Source of the DNA: Parabacteroides faecalis
GTDB taxonomy: Bacteria > Bacteroidota > Bacteroidia > Bacteroidales > Tannerellaceae
Assembly (NCBI RefSeq): GCF_022809355.1
Contig: NZ_JAKZMM010000001.1
Location: 1 to 64,000, forward strand
DNA: 64,000 bases
Direction of reading: 5' to 3'
The translations under genes and the position numbers were made by a program. This document shows positions 8,114 to 16,698 of the stretch, piece after piece. The notes under the pieces were generated by a model that had not been told where the DNA came from, ran no database searches, and saw only the letters and a program-made list of their open reading frames with translations. The stretch's first letter is position 1; the number at the start of each line of letters is the position of its first letter.

Positions 8114-9190
8114 ATGAAAGAAATGACATCGTTGGAACGTTGCATGGCGGTATTGAACGGGAATATACCCGATAAATTGCCCGTTGTACCGCAATGCTTT
8201 ATGTTAGCTGTCGAAACAGCCGGCATGAAGATAAGTGATGTAAATAAAAACGGCCGTAAGATGGCGGAAGCTCATTTTATTTCTCAGGAGAAATATGGGT
8301 ATGATGGTTGCGTCATTGACTTTGATGATGCAACCATTGCCGAGGCGGTAGGAGCGAAGGTGATTTTTAGAGACGATGAGCCTGCAATTGTTGATGAGAG
8401 CGAACCTGTACTGAAGGATTTACGGGATGTATATGATTTACCTATTCCTGATCCTTTTACGTCGGGACGATTAAATGAATGGCTGGAAGCAACACGTGTC
8501 TTAAAGGAGAAGATAGGAGATCACGTATTTATTATGGGACGGGCAGATCAAGGTCCTTTCAGTATTGCCTGTCTTTTACGTGGTACGACTCAATTTATGA
8601 TGGACCTGATGACGGAAGACAGACAATTGATCCAAGATGTATTGGATTATTGCCGGAAAGTAAGTGCTGTGTTTGCCAAAGCCCAGAAGGATGCGGGTGC
8701 TCATGCTACTTCTATTGGAGATGCTTTGGCTGGGCCGAATCTGATTTCACCGGAAATGTATCGTGACTTTGCTTGGGAACCGGAGAAATGCCTGGCTGAA
8801 GAAGTTCAGGCTTACGGAATCCCGTTCTCCATTCATATATGTGGAAATACCAATGGTATTATCAAAGATATGGGAATGACCGGAGCAAAAATCCTGGAAG
8901 TGGATTGGATGCTCGACATGAAAGAGGCTCGTCAGCTTGTTCCTGCAGATACGGTTTTGATGGGTAACATAGATCCGAGCTTTCCATTAGTATTAGGTTC
9001 GCCTACTGATGTAGAACAAGCCGTAAAGAACTTGATTGAAGCAACACAAGGTCGCAGACATATCATCAGTTCCGGTTGTGCCATGGGACGGAATACTCCG
9101 GTTGATAATTTCAAGGCTTTTATTGCTGCGACACGTCGCTATGGTTCGTATGAAGAAATTCAACGTCTTCAGGCAAATGAAGTAGGATGA
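8114..9190 (+). CDS. Uroporphyrinogen decarboxylase-family corrinoid methyltransferase homologue
   Basis: The protein of about 358 residues belongs to the URO-D fold family. It shows the zinc motif of the MtaA/MtbA/CmuA methyltransferase branch rather than HemE: HICGNTN near residue 240 and a distal Cys in SSGCAMGRNTP near residue 320 give His-x-Cys...Cys. True decarboxylase heme-precursor residues are not evident. Such enzymes move methyl groups between corrinoid or cobalamin carriers and thiols. It lies inside a mannosidase operon, with 9 bases to the next gene, so the substrate may derive from the glycan, for example an O-methyl sugar. That is speculation. ATG 8114, six bases after AAGGA, is preferred over ATG 8108. 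No corrinoid-binding protein gene is nearby. Confidence 0.75.
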   Translation: MKEMTSLERCMAVLNGNIPDKLPVVPQCFMLAVETAGMKISDVNKNGRKMAEAHFISQEKYGYDGCVIDFDDATIAEAVGAKVIFRDDEPAIVDESEPVLKDLRDVYDLPIPDPFTSGRLNEWLEATRVLKEKIGDHVFIMGRADQGPFSIACLLRGTTQFMMDLMTEDRQLIQDVLDYCRKVSAVFAKAQKDAGAHATSIGDALAGPNLISPEMYRDFAWEPEKCLAEEVQAYGIPFSIHICGNTNGIIKDMGMTGAKILEVDWMLDMKEARQLVPADTVLMGNIDPSFPLVLGSPTDVEQAVKNLIEATQGRRHIISSGCAMGRNTPVDNFKAFIAATRRYGSYEEIQRLQANEVG

Positions 9191-9199
9191 TTAAATCAG

Positions 9200-11887
9200 A
9201 TGCGTATGAAGAAAATAATAATTCCGATATTGTCTTTGTTGCCATTCTTCTCAGTACAGGCTCAGTTTGAGAAGAATTTATATACTTGCGATGAAGAGAC
9301 TTATGATTTATTGAAGAACCTTTCGGATTCACAATTAGGAAAGGGTAGTATTTATCTGTTCACAACTACACATCAGGATTTGGCATGGCTGAACCATATT
9401 GATGCTTGTATAGCCGATCGTGATACGTTATGGCTGACTCCATTCTTAAAGCGATTGGAAGAAGATCCGACATTTAAGATGGATATCGAACAGACATCTA
9501 TCGTAATGGAGTACTTACATCGACATCCAGACACGAAGCCTTTGTTTGATAAGTATATCAAAGAAGGTCGTATTTGTATCGGAGGTACGTACATCCAGCC
9601 GTACGAAGAAATGTATTCAGGAGAATCATTGGCTCGTCAGTTTTATTGGGGTGCTCGTTGGTTGAAGAAGAATTTTGATGGCTACCAGACATTATCTTAT
9701 TTTAATGTGGATGTTCCGGGCCGGACATTACAAATGCCTCAGATCATGAAAAAAGCCGGTGTGAATAACCTGATCATCAGTCGCCATGAACGAGGTTTGT
9801 TTTATTGGAAAGCTCCTGACGGATCAAAGGTCCGGACTTATACGCCGGGACATTATATCTATTTCTATAATGTAATGGCAAAAGAAGATACGGCAGCCGT
9901 AAAGGAATTAGGAAAGGAATCGATCTTATGGTACACAAAGTATAATGATATCAAGCAGGCAAAAACAGTTATGCCGGCCATGCTGAATTACGAATTATCA
10001 TGGGATCAGAAACCGGTGGCAAATACATTGCAGTTTAAGGATAAATGGAACCGCGTTCAATATATCCGTAAGGAAGGAGAGATGAAATGGGAAAAAGTCA
10101 ATCTACCCAAATTTGAATATGCCACGGCAGACAACTTTTTCAATACGTTGGATCATTCTACGAAAAACTTGCCTGAAATAGAAGGAGAACGTCCGAATGT
10201 GTGGTTATATATTCATGGTCCTTCGCACGAGAAAGCTATTACGGCAAGTCGAAAAGGTGATTTACTGTTGCCGGCAGCAGAAGCAATGGCTTCTTACCGG
10301 ATTATGACTTCCGGTTCTTTTCTTTCTTATCCTTCAGAGATGTTAGACGAAGCGTGGAAGGCAAAGATTTATCCGGATCATGGTTGGGGCGGTAATGGAG
10401 GAATCATGACGGATAATGAATTCCGACGGAAATATGATTTTGCCTTGACGGAAGCAGAGAAACAGATTATAGAAGATGCCGGTTATCTGGCATCATCGGT
10501 TAATACGAAGGCTGAAAAAGGAAGACCTGTCGTGTTGTTTAATAACTTGTCATTTGCTCGTACTGCTCCGGTTCAGTTTGAGATTCGTTTGGAGGAAGGT
10601 TTTGCCAAGCAGTTGTCTGTACAAGATGCGGAAGGAAAACAAATACCGGTTCAATTGTCGGATGTCAAATATTATGCAGATCAGAGTATTCAGCAGGCAA
10701 AGGTTCATTTTGTAGCTTCTGCTGTTCCTGCCATGGGGTTGAAGACTTATTATGTAAATGCTTCTTCTTCGGTGGCTGCTCTACGTTCGGCTTCCGATCA
10801 GATCATAGAAAATTCATATTATCGGATTGAATTGACGAAAGGTGGTATCAAGCAGATCTATGACAAAGAACAGCAGACTCCGTTACTGAATACTGCAAAG
10901 TTTTTGGGAGGAGAAGTTATCACCATGCGTTCATTTGGCAATGGTGCCGGCGAATTTGATGCCGTACAACAACCTGATATGGAAGGATTTGATAAAACAT
11001 CCAGTCATGCGGCAGATTGGACTCTTCTGGAAGATGGTCCGGTTTATACGGCTTATAAGTTGAGAACGCCAATCCGTCATGCCATAGTGGAACAGACTTT
11101 GCGCGTATATCACCAGACAAAACGGATTGATATGGATGTAGATCTGTTGAATTGGGAAGGTGTTATGTTCCGGGAGTTCCGTCTGATGTGGCCTTTGGCT
11201 TTTGGAAAGGCTGAGGTATCTTATGAAGTTCCTTTTGGTGCGTTGACAGTCGGTAAAGACGAGATGCCTGGTGCTGCCGGTGAACGTTATTATGTGGAGA
11301 ATAAGGAACAGCATCCGCGTGGAATCGGGAATTGGATCAGTGCGAAAGGAGACAAAGCGGCTGTTACGATGACTTCATCGGTTGCGGTAGCCGATTATTT
11401 GGATCCGACAGACCAACCAGTCGATTATACGATATTGCAACCGATTTTGATGGCTTCCAGAAGAAGTTGTCATGGACAGGGAAATGATTATTTCCAACCA
11501 GGAGATCATTCGTTCCATTTTTCGGTTACTTCGCATCAGCCTAGAAGCATTCAGCGTGAAGAAGCTGGAGTTTCTGCCAATGCTCCGCTAATATCTGTGT
11601 ATAATCCTATTCGATATGCAGAGACTCGTTTGCCGGAAGAATATTCTTTCCTGACATTGGATAATCCTCAGGTCAAGGTGACTGCCCTGAAAAAGTGTGA
11701 AGATGATAATAGTTTGATCGTCCGTCTGTATAATTGTTCCGGCCAAGAGGAAGTGGTACATTTGCAAATGCCTTTCCAGCCGAAAGCGATTGTACATACG
11801 AATCTGATTGAGGAAGAATTGGAAAGTGTGCAAGAGATACGATTGGGAAAATATGCGATTGAAACATATAAAATCAAGTTAGAATAA
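9200..11887 (+). CDS. GH38 alpha-mannosidase (intact)
   Basis: This 895-residue exported alpha-mannosidase has a signal peptide MRMKKIIIPILSLLPFFSVQ (cleavage near AQ) and a GH38 catalytic barrel. Zinc ligands H58 and D60 lie in THQDLAW, the presumed nucleophile D171 in NVDVPGR, and the fourth ligand H394 in YPDHGWGG. C-terminal beta domains follow (GNGAGEFDAV, EVPFGALTVGKDE, ending KYAIETYKIKLE). It is a paralogue of the interrupted upstream gene. It may complement its loss or act on a different linkage. ATG 9206 is an alternative start. It sits 9 bases after the URO-D homologue and 3 bases before the GH92 gene, so the operon is tight. Its probable substrates are alpha-mannosides trimmed from N-glycans or mannans. 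Confidence 0.92.
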   Translation: MRMKKIIIPILSLLPFFSVQAQFEKNLYTCDEETYDLLKNLSDSQLGKGSIYLFTTTHQDLAWLNHIDACIADRDTLWLTPFLKRLEEDPTFKMDIEQTSIVMEYLHRHPDTKPLFDKYIKEGRICIGGTYIQPYEEMYSGESLARQFYWGARWLKKNFDGYQTLSYFNVDVPGRTLQMPQIMKKAGVNNLIISRHERGLFYWKAPDGSKVRTYTPGHYIYFYNVMAKEDTAAVKELGKESILWYTKYNDIKQAKTVMPAMLNYELSWDQKPVANTLQFKDKWNRVQYIRKEGEMKWEKVNLPKFEYATADNFFNTLDHSTKNLPEIEGERPNVWLYIHGPSHEKAITASRKGDLLLPAAEAMASYRIMTSGSFLSYPSEMLDEAWKAKIYPDHGWGGNGGIMTDNEFRRKYDFALTEAEKQIIEDAGYLASSVNTKAEKGRPVVLFNNLSFARTAPVQFEIRLEEGFAKQLSVQDAEGKQIPVQLSDVKYYADQSIQQAKVHFVASAVPAMGLKTYYVNASSSVAALRSASDQIIENSYYRIELTKGGIKQIYDKEQQTPLLNTAKFLGGEVITMRSFGNGAGEFDAVQQPDMEGFDKTSSHAADWTLLEDGPVYTAYKLRTPIRHAIVEQTLRVYHQTKRIDMDVDLLNWEGVMFREFRLMWPLAFGKAEVSYEVPFGALTVGKDEMPGAAGERYYVENKEQHPRGIGNWISAKGDKAAVTMTSSVAVADYLDPTDQPVDYTILQPILMASRRSCHGQGNDYFQPGDHSFHFSVTSHQPRSIQREEAGVSANAPLISVYNPIRYAETRLPEEYSFLTLDNPQVKVTALKKCEDDNSLIVRLYNCSGQEEVVHLQMPFQPKAIVHTNLIEEELESVQEIRLGKYAIETYKIKLE

Positions 11888-11890
11888 GAT

Positions 11891-14260
11891 ATGAAGAAAT
11901 GTAAGACGAAGAGAAATATCCTGGCTGCGCTGGGATGTTTCCTTCTGGTGGCTTGTACAACGACAAGTAACCAGAATCAGACGACAACAGAAGAGTCGTT
12001 GACTCAGTATGTGGAGCCTCGTATCGGTACAGCTCATTGCCGGTGGTTTCATTTTGCTCCGGGAGCCTTGCCATTTGGTTTGGCAAAGCCTGCTGCTGCT
12101 ACGAATGCGAGTGTAGGAAACAAGTCGGGTTGGGAAGCAACGGGCTATGATTATCGGGATACTTCTATCGAAGGTTTCCCTTGTTTGCATGAGTTTCAGG
12201 TAGGAGGTATTGTCTTGATGCCGACTGTCGGTGAACTGAAAACGATTCCAGGAGCTGTGAATTCGGAAGGCGAAGGTTATCGTTCCGCTTTTAGTCATGA
12301 AGATGAAGTCGCTACGGCCGGATATTATTCGGTCTTGTTAAAAGACTATGACATAAAGGCTGAATTAACGGCTACGAAGCGAGTTGCGTTCCAACGATTC
12401 ACATTTCCGGAAAGTGGCGAAAGTCATATCTTGTTTGATATCGGAAATCGCCAGGGAGAAAGTGGTCCGGCTGTAGATGCTGAAGTAACGGTTTGCAGTA
12501 ATGATCTGGTTGAAGGTTGGGTAAAGACCTTGCCGGAATACAGTAAGAAATATCAGGATGGTGCGACCATTACAATGTATTTCTCTGCCAAACTGGATAA
12601 AGAAGCCAGTTCTTTTGGTACGTTTATCAAAGAAGATGTTAAAGAGAATCAAGCATCCGTTAAAGGTGTTGGGGCAGGAGCTTATCTGACTTATCAGACT
12701 AAGGCTGGTGAAACCGTTACTGCCAAAGTGGGGCTTTCGTATACTTCTGTTGAAAATGCCCGGTTAAATCGAGAAGAGGAAACGAATCAGGATCAATTGA
12801 CATTTGATGAAGCTCGTTTGGCCTCTCATCAAACCTGGGAAGAATACTTGGGCCGGATTCGGGTAGAAACACCGGTGAAGGAAGATAAAGTAAAGTTCTA
12901 TACAGGTTTGTATCATGCTATTTTAGGTCGTGGTCTGGCTAGCGATGTCAATGGTGCTTATCCGAAGAATGACGGTTCGATAGGTCAGTTGCCGATGGAA
13001 AATGGAAAACCGAAGTTCTCTTTCTATAATACTGATGGTATTTGGGGCGGACAATGGAACTTGATTCAGGTTTGGGCCTTGGCTTATCCGGAGTATTTGT
13101 CGGATTATGTCAGCACGCATTTACAGGTCTATAAAGATACGGGCTGGTTAGGTGATGGTATTGCCTGCAGTCGTTTTGTATCGGGCGTTGGAACCAATCA
13201 GTTGGGAAATGTTATTGCTGCTGCTTATTTGTGTGGTATTCGTGACTTTGATGTAGAAACTGCTTATGCAGCTGCCCGCAAGAATGAATTGGACGGAAAG
13301 GATCGTCCGATGGGTGCCGGCAAGTTGGATACAGACAAGTTTGTCAAATATGGTTATGTTCCTCACAAAGATCAAGGAGAATATCCGGATGAGTCGTGGA
13401 TGTTTTCTGCATCTCATACGTTGGAATATTCGTTTGGTGCGTATGCGGTTGCTCAGATGGCGAAAGAATTAGGCAAGATGGACGATTATCAGCAATTGAT
13501 GGATTTATCGAAAGGTTGGGAACGTATTTATAATGAGGAGACCAATCTGATTCATCCGAAATGGGAGAATGGAAAATTCATTGAGAACTTCGATCCGATG
13601 CAAGTATGGCGTGGCTTCCAGGAAGGAAATGCTTATCAATATACATTCTATGTACCGCATGATGCCCAGACGCTGATCGTAAAGATGGGTAAAGAAGAAT
13701 TTGTACAGCGTCTGGACAGTATTTTCATTATCTCGCAAGATAAGATTTTCAGTGGAGGCAAGACGATTAATGCTTTTGCCGGCTTGCAGACATATTATAA
13801 TCAGGGAAACCAACCTTGCTTGCATATTTCTTGGCTGTTCAATCAGGCAGGCCGTTACGATTTAACGCAGAAATGGGTAAGAGCTATCTTGGATGAGTTC
13901 TATGGAACAGATGGAATCCATGGTTATGGATACGGACAGGATGAAGATCAGGGACAGTTGGGTGCCTGGTATGTGATTTCTTCCTTAGGTATGTTTGATG
14001 TAAAAGGATTGGCCGATGTGGATCCGGTCTTTTCATTGGGTAGCACGTTGTTTGATAAAGTAACGATTCGTTTGAATAAAGATTATTATCCGGGTGATAC
14101 CTTTGTGATCGAAGCACATAATAATGACAAACAGCATGTTTATGTAAAAGACTATGTTTGGAACGGAAAAGAGTTAACATCTCCAGAAATCCGTTTCAAA
14201 GATGTTGTATCGGGTGGTCAGTTGTCTGTTGAAATGAGCGATCAGCCAGTCGTCAAATGA
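11891..14260 (+). CDS. GH92 alpha-mannosidase lipoprotein
   Basis: The 789-residue protein has a lipoprotein signal (MKKCKTKRNILAALGCFLLVAC, lipobox LVAC) and a complete GH92 body. It shows YVEPRIGTAHCRWF and FPCLHEFQVGG in the N-terminal domain, and DGIWGGQWNLIQVW, EGNAYQYTFYVPHD and GYGQDEDQGQLGAWY in the barrel. GH92 enzymes are calcium-dependent exo-alpha-mannosidases, most often alpha-1,2. It is last in the operon with the two GH38 genes, and the terminator hairpin at 14336-14376 follows. The set lacks SusC/SusD partners here, so glycan uptake genes must lie elsewhere. Confidence 0.93.
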   Translation: MKKCKTKRNILAALGCFLLVACTTTSNQNQTTTEESLTQYVEPRIGTAHCRWFHFAPGALPFGLAKPAAATNASVGNKSGWEATGYDYRDTSIEGFPCLHEFQVGGIVLMPTVGELKTIPGAVNSEGEGYRSAFSHEDEVATAGYYSVLLKDYDIKAELTATKRVAFQRFTFPESGESHILFDIGNRQGESGPAVDAEVTVCSNDLVEGWVKTLPEYSKKYQDGATITMYFSAKLDKEASSFGTFIKEDVKENQASVKGVGAGAYLTYQTKAGETVTAKVGLSYTSVENARLNREEETNQDQLTFDEARLASHQTWEEYLGRIRVETPVKEDKVKFYTGLYHAILGRGLASDVNGAYPKNDGSIGQLPMENGKPKFSFYNTDGIWGGQWNLIQVWALAYPEYLSDYVSTHLQVYKDTGWLGDGIACSRFVSGVGTNQLGNVIAAAYLCGIRDFDVETAYAAARKNELDGKDRPMGAGKLDTDKFVKYGYVPHKDQGEYPDESWMFSASHTLEYSFGAYAVAQMAKELGKMDDYQQLMDLSKGWERIYNEETNLIHPKWENGKFIENFDPMQVWRGFQEGNAYQYTFYVPHDAQTLIVKMGKEEFVQRLDSIFIISQDKIFSGGKTINAFAGLQTYYNQGNQPCLHISWLFNQAGRYDLTQKWVRAILDEFYGTDGIHGYGYGQDEDQGQLGAWYVISSLGMFDVKGLADVDPVFSLGSTLFDKVTIRLNKDYYPGDTFVIEAHNNDKQHVYVKDYVWNGKELTSPEIRFKDVVSGGQLSVEMSDQPVVK

Positions 14261-14335
14261 TGACAGATCATAAATCTTTTCCGTAAGTTTATAGAAGCTG
14301 TAAGCATTTGAACTTACGGAATTGGCTTAAAACAG

Positions 14336-14376
14336 AAAGAGGTTGCGTCATGATATCGTGAACGCAACCTCTTTTT
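14336..14376. terminator. Bidirectional intrinsic terminator between GH92 and the DUF4293 gene
   Basis: AAAGAGGTTGCGT (14336-14348) pairs with ACGCAACCTCTTT (14362-14374), a 13-bp stem. T and A runs on either side suit termination from both converging genes. A second, weaker inverted repeat built on CCGTAAGTT/AACTTACGG lies just before it at 14281-14319. Confidence 0.8.
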
Positions 14377-14395
14377 ATAAGATAGATTTGTCTTT

Positions 14396-14860
14396 TTACC
14401 GTAAGCGATCCAATGAACGAACCAAAGCTTCATCAGCTCCGATATTACGGATGGCCAGATAATTCAGGATTAAACTGATAAATGGGAATGTTAAAGCGAT
14501 TTTCCCGGTGATGTCAACATCTCCCAAATCTTTTGATACTGTCCATACATAGAAAGCATACAAGCCATAAAAACCTAACATCAGGATGGCATTGAAAATA
14601 CACAAACGAATCTGTAGAATGCGTTTGCGATAAAGGAAAATAGTAATCAGTGAAATGAGGGCTATAATTGCTGTCAGCGCAAACAAACCCCATGTCGGAT
14701 AAAGTAATTCCGGTTGATCTGTCAGCATCGTTGAGATACCAGAGGCATCAAACGAACATAAAGACTCGCCTGCCTGTAAAACCGTTAATGGCAGGAATAA
14801 TGTTGCAATCATCAGTGCGACGATGATTAACAGATATACGGTTTGTATTCTTTGTATCAT
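14396..14860 (-). CDS. DUF4293 four-helix membrane protein
   Basis: This is a 154-residue integral membrane protein of the Bacteroidetes-specific DUF4293 family; its function is unknown. Four hydrophobic segments are visible: IQTVYLLIIVALMIATLFL, YPTWGLFALTAIIALISL, LCIFNAILMLGFYGLYAF and ALTFPFISLILNYLAI. The true start is ATG 14860 (MIQRIQTVYLL); the longer frame uses a TTG inside a hairpin. It lies downstream of rpoZ on the same strand but beyond a strong hairpin, so it is either read through or separately transcribed. Confidence 0.85.
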   Translation of the reverse strand: MIQRIQTVYLLIIVALMIATLFLPLTVLQAGESLCSFDASGISTMLTDQPELLYPTWGLFALTAIIALISLITIFLYRKRILQIRLCIFNAILMLGFYGLYAFYVWTVSKDLGDVDITGKIALTFPFISLILNYLAIRNIGADEALVRSLDRLR

Positions 14861-14904
14861 AAGTATTCTTCTTTTTATGTTATTGTCGTTTGAATCAGAA
14901 AATG

Positions 14905-14970
14905 AAAAGAGCAATTAATAAAGGATATTTCCTGTCGGTTGACTGAAAAGACTTTATTAATTGCTCTTTT
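14905..14970 (-). terminator. Long hairpin between rpoZ and the DUF4293 gene
   Basis: AAAAGAGCAATTAATAAAG (14905-14923) pairs with its exact complement at 14952-14970, a 19-bp stem around a 28-base loop. On the minus strand it lies 46 bases after the rpoZ stop and ends in TTTTC. It could terminate the bamD-rpoZ transcript or attenuate DUF4293 expression. Confidence 0.65.
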
Positions 14971-15015
14971 ATGGATTCAAACTGTCGTTAGCAAATAAAT
15001 ATATTCCGACAATTA

Positions 15016-15348
15016 TTAGAAATTATTCTTTTCTTTAGCAGGATTTCTGTAATAAACCTTACCATCCTCATACTCTTTCGCTGCAATCAGTGTTGGTTTA
15101 GGCAGCTTTTCATAGTAACGAGAGATTTCAATCTGCTCTCTGTTTTCGAACACTTCTTCCAGATTGTCGTTATAAGAGGCGAACTCTTGGAGTTTCTTTT
15201 CCAGATCTTGTTTCATTTCAACACCAATCTGATTAGCCCGCTTTGCAATAATCGCTACCGTTTCATACACATTACCTGTATCGGCACAAAGTTTCATCAT
15301 GTCGCGTGTAATGGTATTCGTCGGCGCGTTCGTTTTTCTGTAATCCAT
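15016..15348 (-). CDS. rpoZ: RNA polymerase omega subunit (Bacteroidetes type)
   Basis: The 110-residue protein matches my recollection of the Bacteroidetes omega/Rpb6-like subunit, which stabilises the beta' subunit of RNA polymerase. The central helix TGNVYETVAIIAKRANQI corresponds to the conserved omega core that wraps the beta' C terminus, and it is followed by an extended acidic and aromatic C-terminal tail. It lies 24 bases downstream of bamD in the same direction and presumably shares its promoter. Sequence similarity to proteobacterial RpoZ is low, so the call rests on family pattern and gene order. Confidence 0.82.
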   Translation of the reverse strand: MDYRKTNAPTNTITRDMMKLCADTGNVYETVAIIAKRANQIGVEMKQDLEKKLQEFASYNDNLEEVFENREQIEISRYYEKLPKPTLIAAKEYEDGKVYYRNPAKEKNNF

Positions 15349-15372
15349 ACTTCGTTTATATTGATAATTCGT

Positions 15373-16182
15373 TTAATACGTATTAGTAATCCGCTTGCTA
15401 GCATAATTGAAATACTTGGTCGCATCTTTCAGATATTTACCTTCCGGATACTCATTGATGTAATTGTAATATTCGTCAACTACATCACGGTATCTTCCTT
15501 GTAACTTCTCATCGACACTAACCAATGCCAATTCATATTTTGCGCGCAGCATAATATACATAAATTCTTCACGATACTTTGAATACGGATAATTCTTCAA
15601 CGCATTCTCTGCCGTGATAACCGCAGACAAATAGTTGTTACCCATATAAGTACCCAAGTTGAAATAAAGCCGGGTAGCCAGCAATTCTTTCAATGCCAGT
15701 TTTTCCTGCAGTTCGAACAAGATTCGCTGTGCTTCTTCTGCCCGTTCGCTTTGTGGATAATAATCCATGTACAACTGCAATTGTTCGATTGCCTTATACG
15801 TCTGTGTCTGGTCTAATTTAGGATCCGGAGAATCTAAATATAAACCATAACCGGAATAATAACGTGACAGTTCGGCATATTCGCCTTTCGGGTACGTCTT
15901 ATAATAAGTTTCAAAATATTGCGAAGCTGTCTGGTAATCTTTTTGCCCATAATAGCTTTGAGCGAGCAGATACAGAGATTCTTCTGCATAAGCTGTTCCT
16001 TTAAAGATTGTAACCAATTCATCCAACAGCGTTGCTGATTTGGAGTATTGTTTCGCGTTGAAATACTTCTTGGCGTACGAATACTTCAATTCATAATCTG
16101 TGCTTTTCAAGATCTTGTTATACTCTCCGCAAGAAGTAAACAAGACAGCACTCATCATCCATAATAATACAATCTTCTTCAT
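15373..16182 (-). CDS. bamD: Outer membrane assembly lipoprotein BamD
   Basis: This is a 269-residue lipoprotein (MKKIVLLWMMSAVLFTSCGE, lipobox FTSC) built of TPR-like helical repeats: YAKKYFNAKQYSKSATLLDE, EESLYLLAQSYYGQKDYQTA, and YPKGEYAELSRYYSGY. This is the BamD/YfiO layout. BamD binds BamA at the inner face of the outer membrane and helps beta-barrel insertion. A consensus -7 box lies about 20 bases upstream. It is the first gene of a probable bamD-rpoZ operon. Confidence 0.9.
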   Translation of the reverse strand: MKKIVLLWMMSAVLFTSCGEYNKILKSTDYELKYSYAKKYFNAKQYSKSATLLDELVTIFKGTAYAEESLYLLAQSYYGQKDYQTASQYFETYYKTYPKGEYAELSRYYSGYGLYLDSPDPKLDQTQTYKAIEQLQLYMDYYPQSERAEEAQRILFELQEKLALKELLATRLYFNLGTYMGNNYLSAVITAENALKNYPYSKYREEFMYIMLRAKYELALVSVDEKLQGRYRDVVDEYYNYINEYPEGKYLKDATKYFNYASKRITNTY

Positions 16183-16202
16183 TCAACCATACGTTTAGCG
16201 CG

Positions 16203-16231
16203 CAAAGATAACAATTCTTTGTGAAATACAA
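16203..16231 (-). promoter_or_regulatory. bamD promoter (TATCTTTG with upstream TTG)
   Basis: On the minus strand TATCTTTG occupies 16210-16203, with TTG at 16231-16229, 18 bases further upstream. Both fit the Bacteroidetes -33/-7 consensus and give a leader of about 15 bases before the bamD ATG. Confidence 0.65.
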
Positions 16232-16251
16232 GGTCGTTAGCGTATTAAAAA

Positions 16252-16677
16252 TTACAATTTGTATAAATCACTGGCTGCAATCAGTTCGAGTTTGTTCTCT
16301 TTCAGTACCTCGGCGCAACGTTCAACATTGTCCGGACGGATAATGACGTTCGCTGCATCGCCCTGCGAAAAGGCATACATATATTCTACGAAGATACCGG
16401 CTGCCGTAATGATTTGCATGGCTTTTGCCAATGCACCGGGCTGATTCGGGCAGTGAAGGCATACCACATCGGCTACACTTACCGCATATAAATGATCGCG
16501 CAATACTTGAATGGCCTTGTCGGTATCGGAAACGATAAGGCGGAGTATGCCGAAATCCGAATTTTCGGATACCGTGAATGCCGACATGTTGATGTCTGCT
16601 TCTCCTAATATATTGGCTACTTCCGTAAAACGGCCTTTCTTGTTCTCCAAAAAGATTGATAATTGTTTGATCAGCAT
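16252..16677 (-). CDS. Tandem ACT-domain protein
   Basis: The 141-residue protein consists of two ACT domains: MLIKQLSIFLENKKGRFTEV near residues 1-70, and LHCPNQPGALAKAMQIITAA near residues 75-140. The LENKKGR and PNQPGAL turns are typical amino-acid-binding loops. It follows phenylacetate-CoA ligase by 21 bases. This pairing is common in anaerobes, where the ACT protein may sense the aromatic amino acid from which the aryl acid is derived. No catalytic domain is present. Confidence 0.88.
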   Translation of the reverse strand: MLIKQLSIFLENKKGRFTEVANILGEADINMSAFTVSENSDFGILRLIVSDTDKAIQVLRDHLYAVSVADVVCLHCPNQPGALAKAMQIITAAGIFVEYMYAFSQGDAANVIIRPDNVERCAEVLKENKLELIAASDLYKL

Positions 16678-16698
16678 AATAATCCTTTCTTTTAGTTA

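Noticed and set aside
8114-9190. Calling the gene hemE (uroporphyrinogen decarboxylase)
   Set aside because: The His-x-Cys and distal Cys zinc ligands point to the methyltransferase branch, and there are no tetrapyrrole genes nearby.
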